NCBI GenBank assembly: GCA_902782955.1 | Contig: CACZPD010000024.1 | Location: 1-15,082, forward strand | Origin: an uncultured Erysipelotrichaceae bacterium | Lineage (GTDB): Bacteria > Bacillota_I > Bacilli_A > Erysipelotrichales > Erysipelotrichaceae | Length of the DNA: 15,082 bases | Reading direction: 5' to 3' | Shown here: piece by piece, positions 8,839 to 15,082 of the stretch | Layout of the letters: each line of letters starts with the position of its first letter | How positions within the stretch are numbered: the stretch's first letter is position 1 | Notes under the pieces: model-generated | Database searches by the model: none | Told to the model about the DNA's origin: nothing | What the model saw: only the letters and a program-made list of their open reading frames with translations | Made by a program: the position numbers and the translations under genes

Positions 8839-9567
8839 ATGTTCACAATCGCAGTAACAGACAATTACGAACAGGCCAGCAGTGAAGCGTTCAGGATCAT
8901 GCGTGCGGTGGTCGAAAAGGAAAATCCTGTACTGGGACTCGCAACGGGTTCCAGTCCGATCGGTCTTTATAAAAAGATGATCGCCGATCATAATTCCAGA
9001 GGCACATCCTATAAAGACTGCATTACATTTAATCTGGATGAATATATCGGGCTGCCCAGAAATCATGATCAGAGTTACTATACTTTTATGCATGAGAATC
9101 TTTTTGATCATCTGGATATACCGGAAAAGAATATTCATATTCCAGCCGGTGACGCAGATGACGAAGAAGAGGAATGTGTCCGGTATGAACAGCTGCTGAA
9201 ACAATATACACTGGATATTCAGGTGCTCGGTATCGGATCGGACGGACATATCGGTTTCAATGAGCCGGGATCATCCTTTGACAGCGTGACGCATATCACA
9301 GCCCTGGCTGAACAGACGATCAAAGACAATGCACGGTTCTTTGAAGGGAAAACAGACCGTGTCCCGGCAAAAGCGATCACGATGGGGCTTGCCTCCATTA
9401 TGCGGGCGAGGAAGATCCTTCTGATCGCGGTAGGCGCAAATAAAGCGGATGCGATCTACAACATGATCAAAGGTCCGCTTTCCACAGACTGCCCGGCTTC
9501 CATCCTGCAGAATCACGAAGATGTGACAGTGATACTGGACAAGGAAGCAGCTGCCAGACTCGGATAA
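8839..9567 (+). CDS. nagB: Glucosamine-6-phosphate deaminase
   Basis: This enzyme converts glucosamine-6-phosphate to fructose-6-phosphate and ammonia, sending amino sugars into glycolysis. The 242-residue length is normal for Gram-positive NagB, which lacks the E. coli C-terminal allosteric extension. Signatures are GLATGSSPIGLY (33-44, phosphate binding), FNLDEYIGL (64-72, Asp67) and GIGSDGHIGFNEPG (131-144), with Asp135, His137 and Glu142 matching E. coli Asp141, His143 and Glu148. The start is backed by a strong G-rich ribosome binding site (AGGGGGGG at 8826-8833). It sits directly after the epimerase gene. No nagA is in the window, and no clear hairpin terminator follows. Confidence 0.97.
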   Translation: MFTIAVTDNYEQASSEAFRIMRAVVEKENPVLGLATGSSPIGLYKKMIADHNSRGTSYKDCITFNLDEYIGLPRNHDQSYYTFMHENLFDHLDIPEKNIHIPAGDADDEEEECVRYEQLLKQYTLDIQVLGIGSDGHIGFNEPGSSFDSVTHITALAEQTIKDNARFFEGKTDRVPAKAITMGLASIMRARKILLIAVGANKADAIYNMIKGPLSTDCPASILQNHEDVTVILDKEAAARLG

Positions 9568-9582
9568 AAAAAGCATTCCGCT

Positions 9583-9610
9583 TTGAGACAGATAAAAACT
9601 GTGAAATAAT
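9583..9610 (+). promoter_or_regulatory. Candidate trxA promoter
   Basis: TTGAGA (9583-9588) and AATAAT (9605-9610) each have one mismatch to consensus and are separated by 16 bases. They lie between nagB and trxA. Read-through from nagB may add to expression, since no terminator is visible between the two genes. Confidence 0.6.
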
Positions 9611-9635
9611 AATCGAAAATACGGAGGTATAAAAT

Positions 9636-9947
9636 ATGGATGTAATACAGAATAAAGAACAGTATGATGCAGTATTGAAAGATAACGGCACAGTATTCGT
9701 GGATTTTTTTGCTGAATGGTGCGGTCCGTGCAAGATGCTTGCGCCGGTCGTTGAAGCACTTGCGGCAGAGAATCCGGATGTCAAATTCATTAAGGTCGAT
9801 ATCGACCAGAATCCGGAGATCGCCCAGCAGTACGGCATCATGTCGATCCCGACACTGATCACGTTCAAAAACGGAGCTCTCGCTGCACAGTCTGTCGGTT
9901 TCCAGCCGAAAGGCGCTCTGCAGAGTCTGATCGAACAGGCTAGGTAA
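9636..9947 (+). CDS. trxA: Thioredoxin
   Basis: This is a 103-residue cytoplasmic dithiol oxidoreductase that reduces protein disulfides and is itself recycled by thioredoxin reductase. The redox site WCGPC is at residues 28-32 (Cys29, Cys32), preceded by the typical VDFFAE. The cis-proline is Pro72 in SIPTL, and the FKNG turn follows. The length is standard and there is no signal peptide. GGAGG at 9623-9627 lies 8 bases before the ATG. The gene has its own likely promoter and a terminator, so it is probably its own transcription unit. No trxB is present in the window. Confidence 0.97.
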   Translation: MDVIQNKEQYDAVLKDNGTVFVDFFAEWCGPCKMLAPVVEALAAENPDVKFIKVDIDQNPEIAQQYGIMSIPTLITFKNGALAAQSVGFQPKGALQSLIEQAR

Positions 9948-9956
9948 AAGCTTCAG

Positions 9957-9983
9957 ATACATGCTTTATGCATGTATTTTTTT
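9957..9983 (+). terminator. Rho-independent terminator of trxA
   Basis: An 8-bp stem ATACATGC (9957-9964) with GCATGTAT (9970-9977), loop TTTAT, ends in a T run to 9983. It begins 9 bases after the trxA stop and leaves only 18 bases before the next gene. The stem is AT-rich, so termination could be partial. Confidence 0.85.
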
Positions 9984-9989
9984 GTATAA

Positions 9990-11480
<1,491 letters not shown>

Positions 11481-11483
11481 TAT

Positions 11484-11512
11484 ATGTCACAGCGTGAAAA
11501 CTGATGTAAAAT
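11484..11512 (+). promoter_or_regulatory. Candidate promoter of the DUF937 gene
   Basis: ATGTCA (11484-11489) and TAAAAT (11507-11512) are separated by 17 bases, upstream of GGAGG at 11524-11528. A small dyad TCAC-AGC-GTGA (11487-11497) overlaps the -35 side. The match to consensus is moderate. There is no visible terminator after the preceding GH1 gene. Confidence 0.45.
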
Positions 11513-11535
11513 AGAATAAACATGGAGGCAAAGAA

Positions 11536-12153
11536 ATGAATAATTTATTAAGCATGCTGTTAGGCACGATGACAAATCAGTCATCCCTGAATGCCACAAG
11601 CAAAAAAACAGGTTTAAGCACACGTCAGATCCTCACGATCCTCTCCTATGCACTGCCGCTGATCATGCGGGCAATGACGAAAAACGCGTCATCCGCTTCC
11701 GGTGCACAGTCGCTGCTCGGCGCACTGACGCAGCATAAGAGCACAAGATCCGTAGCGGATCAGATCGAAGCGGCCGATACCGCAGATGGCAGCAAGATCA
11801 TCGGCCATATCTTCGGCGGCGACACAACGAAGGTCATGGGCGATATTGCCAAGGCGACGGATTCTTCTGACAACGATGTTTCCAAGGTCCTTTCCGCAAT
11901 GGCACCGGCACTGCTCAGCTCGCTTTCCCTGGCAACAACGACAGCTTCCGCTGCACAGGCAAACCAGAAGAAGGGCTTCGACCTCAGCGACGGCATTGAT
12001 ATGAATGATATCACCGCTCTGTTCGGAGGCTCCGGAGCAGGCAATATGACAGGAATGCTCGGCTCCCTGTTCGGCGGTGCAGCACAGCCTGCACAGCCGG
12101 CAAAGGATGACGGAACAGCACTTCTTTCGTCCCTGCTTTCCCTGATGAAATAA
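11536..12153 (+). CDS. DUF937 domain protein
   Basis: This is a 205-residue protein of unknown function with the DUF937 pattern: an N-terminal helix (MNNLLSMLLGTM) and a conserved block STRQILTILSYALPLIMRAM (about 28-47). A second helical block follows around GHIFGGDTTKVMGDIAKATD (89-108), then VSKVLSAMAPALLSSL. The C-terminal third is rich in Gly, Ala and Met, ending in a Leu/Ser-rich helix. There is no signal peptide, and the hydrophobic stretches look like packed helices rather than membrane spans. GGAGG precedes the ATG, and a strong terminator follows. It seems to be a one-gene unit. DUF937 proteins have no settled role. Confidence 0.85.
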   Translation: MNNLLSMLLGTMTNQSSLNATSKKTGLSTRQILTILSYALPLIMRAMTKNASSASGAQSLLGALTQHKSTRSVADQIEAADTADGSKIIGHIFGGDTTKVMGDIAKATDSSDNDVSKVLSAMAPALLSSLSLATTTASAAQANQKKGFDLSDGIDMNDITALFGGSGAGNMTGMLGSLFGGAAQPAQPAKDDGTALLSSLLSLMK

Positions 12154-12176
12154 AATACGGCTGAAAACAATGAATG

Positions 12177-12209
12177 AACCGTTCTGTAATACAGAACGGT
12201 TTTATTTTT
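12177..12209 (+). terminator. Rho-independent terminator of the DUF937 gene
   Basis: An 11-bp perfect stem AACCGTTCTGT (12177-12187) with ACAGAACGGTT (12191-12201), with a 3-base loop, is followed by TTATTTTT. It starts 23 bases after the stop codon. Confidence 0.93.
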
Positions 12210-12226
12210 CTAAACTTTTTGTTTAG
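12210..12226 (+). repeat. Inverted repeat CTAAAC-N5-GTTTAG upstream of the pot promoter
   Basis: A perfect 6-bp dyad with a T5 spacer lies between the DUF937 terminator and the -35 box of the regulator gene. Its half-sites recur in inverted order around 12290-12306 (GTTTA-N7-TAAAC). It is a candidate operator, but it is AT-rich and short, so it could be chance. Confidence 0.4.
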
Positions 12227-12232
12227 AATCTG

Positions 12233-12260
12233 TTGCAATCATCTGTGGATTTTATATAAT
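12233..12260 (+). promoter_or_regulatory. Promoter of the xre-potAB operon
   Basis: TTGCAA (12233-12238) and a perfect TATAAT (12255-12260) are spaced by 16 bases. Transcription would begin near 12267, giving a leader of about 55 bases that contains the dyad at 12277-12299. Confidence 0.75.
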
Positions 12261-12276
12261 TATTGTGGTTTCGTAA

Positions 12277-12299
12277 AACATTAAGAATTGTTTAATGTT
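12277..12299 (+). promoter_or_regulatory. Candidate operator: 8-bp dyad in the xre-pot leader
   Basis: AACATTAA (12277-12284) and TTAATGTT (12292-12299) form a perfect inverted repeat with a 7-base spacer, about 10-32 bases downstream of the predicted transcription start. Its place in front of an HTH regulator gene fits an autorepression site. It is too AT-rich and has too poor a T tract to be a terminator. Confidence 0.5.
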
Positions 12300-12322
12300 G
12301 CTAAACAGAAGGAGGTGCCGTC

Positions 12323-12865
12323 TTGTTTGATATCGGAAACAGAATCAGACAGCTCAGAATCAAGAATGATCTTACGCTGCAGGAGCTTGCCTCAAGGACA
12401 GAACTGACAAAAGGCTTCCTTTCCCAGCTGGAAAGAAACCTGACTTCACCATCGCTGCAGACGCTTGAGGATATCGCTGAAGCGCTCGGTGTGACCATGT
12501 CGGAATTTTTCAATAATGAGAAGGAAGAAAAGATCATTTTTACGGAAGAGGATGCATTTATTGCGGAAGAAGAGGGGAGGATCATCCACTGGATCGTTCC
12601 GAATGCCCAGAAAAACGCAATGGAGCCTATCATTCTTGAACTCAGCCCGCAGGCGGAATCGGAAATGATCCGGCCGCATGACGGTGAAGAATTCGGATAT
12701 GTCCTGGAAGGAAGTGTCAAGCTTGTCAGGCGCACTGCTGAAAAGGAATACACAGTAAATAAAGGGGAAGTCTTCTATCTGAAGGCAGACGAAACACATT
12801 ATCTGAAAAATGACAGCGAGCAGAAATGCTTCGTGCTGTGGATCAGCACACCGCCGGCTTTTTGA
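12323..12865 (+). CDS. XRE-family regulator with C-terminal cupin (PuuR-like), polyamine operon
   Basis: This is a 180-residue transcription regulator. An XRE-type helix-turn-helix spans about residues 7-61, with the recognition region around TKGFLSQLERN (29-39). A small-molecule-sensing cupin barrel spans about 100-175, with cupin motifs around PHDGEEFGYVLEG (118-130; His119) and GEVFYLKADETHYL (148-161; His159). The start codon is TTG at 12323, supported by GGAGGTG at 12311-12317 at good spacing; no in-frame ATG fits before the HTH. The layout resembles PuuR and other regulators placed next to polyamine genes. It lies 18 bases before potA, so it likely senses a polyamine or related ligand and controls its own operon through the upstream dyads. 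The ligand is inferred. Confidence 0.92.
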   Translation: MFDIGNRIRQLRIKNDLTLQELASRTELTKGFLSQLERNLTSPSLQTLEDIAEALGVTMSEFFNNEKEEKIIFTEEDAFIAEEEGRIIHWIVPNAQKNAMEPIILELSPQAESEMIRPHDGEEFGYVLEGSVKLVRRTAEKEYTVNKGEVFYLKADETHYLKNDSEQKCFVLWISTPPAF

Positions 12866-12883
12866 TCAATTAGGGGGAAAATT

Positions 12884-14452
12884 ATGAAAAAACTGATCGA
12901 GGTGAAAAACATCACAAAAACATTCGACAAACAGGTCGTTCTGAAAGGCGTTTCTCTGGATATCCACGAGAATGAATTCGTGACGCTTCTCGGCCCGTCC
13001 GGCTGCGGGAAAACGACGCTGCTCAGAATCATTGCGGGATTCCTGGATCCGACGGAAGGCAAGGTCATCATCGACGGTGAAGACATTGCCGGTGTGCCGG
13101 CGTACAAGCGCGACGTCAATACCGTTTTCCAGCACTATGCGCTGTTCCCGCATCTGGATGTTTATGACAATATCGCTTTTGGCCTGAATATCAAAAAGCA
13201 GCCGAAGGATATCGTTGACCAGAAAGTCAGACGTATGCTTTCCCTTGTCGGTCTGGAGGGGTTTGAACATCGTAATGTAACAAAGCTTTCCGGCGGTCAG
13301 CAGCAGCGTGTCGCCATTGCGAGGGCGCTTGTCAATGAGCCGAAGGTCCTCCTGCTGGATGAATCGCTCAGCGCGCTTGACAAGAACCTGCGTAAGGAAA
13401 TGCAGCTGGAACTCAAGGAGATCCAGAAAGAAGTCGGCATTACATTTATTTTTGTTACGCATGACCAGGAAGAAGCGCTGACGATGTCCGATAAGATCGT
13501 CATCATGAAAGACGGCGAAATCGAGCAGATCGGTTCCCCGACGGAAGTTTACAATGAACCGATCAATGAATACTGTGCCCGTTTTATCGGGGACTCCAAT
13601 ATTATCGACGGCGTCATGAAAGCTGACAGGCTTGTCAGTTTCGATGATGTGGATTATACATGTGTGGATTCCGGCTTTAAGGAAAATGAACCGGTCGATA
13701 TCGTGATCCGTCCGGAGGATATCGATATCGTTCCACGAAACAGGGGCCTGCTGAACGGGGAAGTCAAATCCGTACTGTTTAAAGGTGTTCATTACGAGGT
13801 GATCGTAGAGACATCATCCGGTACTTCCAAAACCGTTACGATGCATGTCACAAAGAACCATGATATTGAGAACGCTGAAGCGCATGAAAAGATTTCTGCC
13901 TCCAGTTTCTACATGGATCTTGAAGACGTTGATTCCCTGACCGATTCCGAAGTCATTGCCCGTGCGAATGCCCAGGCATGGAAGACAGGAAGCGAAGAGG
14001 ATGTATCGCTTTCCAAAGTGACATATGATGTCAAAAACGAGATTGGTTCCTATCCCTGCACGTTTGCGACAGACGCAGGAACCGAGATCACGATCCAGAT
14101 CAATGTCGTAATGCCGAAGGTCGTTGAAGATGAATCCAACGAAGAAGGCATTCAGGCATTCGATTTCTACCGGACCGTGGATGAGATCCAGGAATCAGTA
14201 GCTCTGGATACAGACCTCGTACGCTGGGCAGACGCTTATGCATGGAATATGGAAGACAATTCCCGTGTCGAGATCTGGGATGTCAAGTATGATTTCGACG
14301 ATGAGAACATCACGGAAGGTGATTACCCGGTGACATTCTCCACACAGGGAAGAGAGCTGAAACTTGAAACGACCGATAAGATCGAGGAAGGTCAGAGAAT
14401 CGGACTGCACTGGCAGCCGGAAGATATTCATGTCATGAGAAAGATGAGTTAA
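12884..14452 (+). CDS. potA: Spermidine/putrescine ABC transporter ATPase PotA with a duplicated insert in its TOBE region
   Basis: This is the cytoplasmic ATPase subunit of a polyamine importer. It has Walker A GPSGCGKT (37-44), Q-loop [10 protein letters not shown] (81-90), signature LSGGQQQR (135-142), Walker B VLLLDES (155-161, Asp159 and Glu160), D-loop SALD and switch His193 in VTHDQEEA. The [11 protein letters not shown] form is typical of PotA. The TOBE region starts near RPEDIDIVP (276-284) and [15 protein letters not shown] (292-306), and closes with [12 protein letters not shown] (507-518). Between these, at about 322-497, lie two diverged copies of a module of about 75 residues. 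They make the protein 522 residues rather than the usual 350-380. The frame is open throughout and both ends of TOBE are preserved, so this is an insertion and not a fusion artefact. potB follows after 4 bases. Confidence 0.95.
   Translation: MKKLIEVKNITKTFDKQVVLKGVSLDIHENEFVTLLGPSGCGKTTLLRIIAGFLDPTEGKVIIDGEDIAGVPAYKRDVNTVFQHYALFPHLDVYDNIAFGLNIKKQPKDIVDQKVRRMLSLVGLEGFEHRNVTKLSGGQQQRVAIARALVNEPKVLLLDESLSALDKNLRKEMQLELKEIQKEVGITFIFVTHDQEEALTMSDKIVIMKDGEIEQIGSPTEVYNEPINEYCARFIGDSNIIDGVMKADRLVSFDDVDYTCVDSGFKENEPVDIVIRPEDIDIVPRNRGLLNGEVKSVLFKGVHYEVIVETSSGTSKTVTMHVTKNHDIENAEAHEKISASSFYMDLEDVDSLTDSEVIARANAQAWKTGSEEDVSLSKVTYDVKNEIGSYPCTFATDAGTEITIQINVVMPKVVEDESNEEGIQAFDFYRTVDEIQESVALDTDLVRWADAYAWNMEDNSRVEIWDVKYDFDDENITEGDYPVTFSTQGRELKLETTDKIEEGQRIGLHWQPEDIHVMRKMS
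13889..14374 (+). repeat. Two tandem, diverged repeats encoding beta-rich modules inside PotA
   Basis: Copy 1 covers PotA residues 336-409 (bases 13889-14110) and copy 2 covers 422-497 (14147-14374), joined by an acidic linker (413-421). Shared positions are I-x-A at 337-339 and 423-425, F-Y at 342-343 and 428-429, A-x-AW at 363-366 and 451-454, and V-x-YD at 379-382 and 467-470. The strongest match is G-S/D-YP-x-TF near 388-394 and 479-485, followed by a T-x-G-x-E hairpin. The pattern recalls Ig-like repeats of Gram-positive surface proteins, but here it is in a cytoplasmic ATPase. The DNA copies are well diverged, so the duplication is not recent. Confidence 0.75.
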
Positions 14453-14456
14453 GCAG

Positions 14457-15082
14457 ATGAAAAGTTTCGGAAAGCTGATCTATCCGTATCTGTTATGGAT
14501 GGTGGTCATGATCATCGTGCCCATGGTCATGATCGTACTGTACGCGTTTACTGTAAGGGGCAACAGTGTTCTTACACTGCAGTTTACAATTGATAACTTT
14601 CTGCGCTTTTTCCAGGATTCTATTTTCCCCAGTGTCCTGTGGCGCTCTTTGAAAATGGCATTCTTTACAACCGTCATCTGCATTGCGGTCGGTTACCCGA
14701 CAGCCTATTTCATGGCTAAGACCAGTCCGAGAAACCAGGCTCTTATGGTCCTGCTGGTCACATTGCCGATGTGGATCAATATGCTTGTGCGCACATATGC
14801 CTGGAGAGGTATTCTCGGGCATCTGGCGATCAGTTCGGAAATGAAGGTGTATATCGGTATGGTATATAACTTCCTGCCGTTTATGATCCTGCAGATCTAT
14901 ACAGCGTTATCCAAGATCGACCCCAATCTGATCGTTGCGGCGGGAGATCTCGGCGCTGACAGCAGGCAGACATTTACAAAGGTCATCCTGCCGCTCTCAC
15001 TGTCAGGCGTCATCAGCGGCATCACGCTGGTATTCCTCCCCGCAGTATCTTCATTCTTTATTCCGAAGCTGCTCGGCGGCGG
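14457..15082 (+). CDS. potB: Spermidine/putrescine ABC transporter permease PotB (partial, 3' end beyond window)
   Basis: The frame is open from ATG at 14457 to the end of the window, giving about 208 residues of an inner-membrane permease of the MetI type. The first membrane segment is at about residues 9-31. The region RSLKMAFFTTVICIAVGYP begins the transmembrane core. The cytoplasmic EAA loop that docks onto PotA reads AAGDLGADSRQTF and ends in LPLSLSGVISG, as expected. GMVYNFLPFMILQIY is a strong PotB signature. The start is 4 bases after the potA stop, with only a poor ribosome binding site, so translational coupling is likely. The loop between RTYAW and GMVYNFLPFM is clearly shorter than in E. 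coli PotB as I recall it. The end and potC/potD lie outside the window. Confidence 0.93.
   Translation, partial: MKSFGKLIYPYLLWMVVMIIVPMVMIVLYAFTVRGNSVLTLQFTIDNFLRFFQDSIFPSVLWRSLKMAFFTTVICIAVGYPTAYFMAKTSPRNQALMVLLVTLPMWINMLVRTYAWRGILGHLAISSEMKVYIGMVYNFLPFMILQIYTALSKIDPNLIVAAGDLGADSRQTFTKVILPLSLSGVISGITLVFLPAVSSFFIPKLLGG

Noticed and set aside
8482..9249. A 255-codon open frame on the minus strand
   Set aside because: It runs antisense across the end of the epimerase gene and most of nagB, both of which have clear catalytic motifs. It looks like a codon-bias shadow.
12866..13792. A 308-codon open frame on the minus strand
   Set aside because: It lies antisense to potA, whose ABC motifs are complete. 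The minus-strand product shows no recognisable domain and no proper start region.

Overview
The window comes from a low-to-moderate GC Gram-positive bacterium (Bacillota). The evidence is strong AGGAGG-type ribosome binding sites, sigma-A-like promoters with TATAAT boxes, short hairpins followed by T-runs, a groESL pair, an LCP (LytR-CpsA-Psr) cell-wall ligase-type protein with the streptococcal CpsA-like layout, a DUF937 protein and an xre-cupin/potAB locus. A gut Erysipelotrichia/Clostridia-type organism is a reasonable guess but is inference only. All genes lie on the + strand and no intergenic gap exceeds 300 bases.

Region 1 (1-1965): groES and groEL with a strong terminator. The upstream promoter and any CIRCE operator lie outside the window.

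Region 2 (about 1975-7249): a five-gene envelope cluster. A GtrA-type small membrane protein, a large polytopic membrane protein and an HAD-IB phosphatase are joined by ATGA stop/start overlaps. They are followed closely by an unrecognised single-pass membrane protein and an LCP-family protein with three N-terminal membrane segments, a binding-protein-like domain and a Pro/Glu/Thr-rich tail. I read this as a possible lipid-linked sugar or glycopolymer module (flip, transfer, dephosphorylate, attach to wall), but no step is proven.

Region 3 (7250-12209): metabolic and housekeeping transcription units, several bounded by terminators: a stand-alone PduL-type phosphotransacylase, a LacX-like aldose epimerase with nagB, thioredoxin, a GH1 6-phospho-beta-glucosidase and a DUF937 protein. 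Together they suggest import and processing of phosphorylated sugars and amino sugars, with acetyl-phosphate production.

Region 4 (12210-15082): a polyamine uptake operon. A promoter with nearby inverted repeats leads into a TTG-started xre-cupin regulator, then potA, then potB, which runs off the right edge. The potA product is about 522 residues, far longer than usual. Its C-terminal TOBE region is split by two diverged tandem copies of a roughly 75-residue beta-rich, Ig-like-looking module. This is the most unusual thing in the window.
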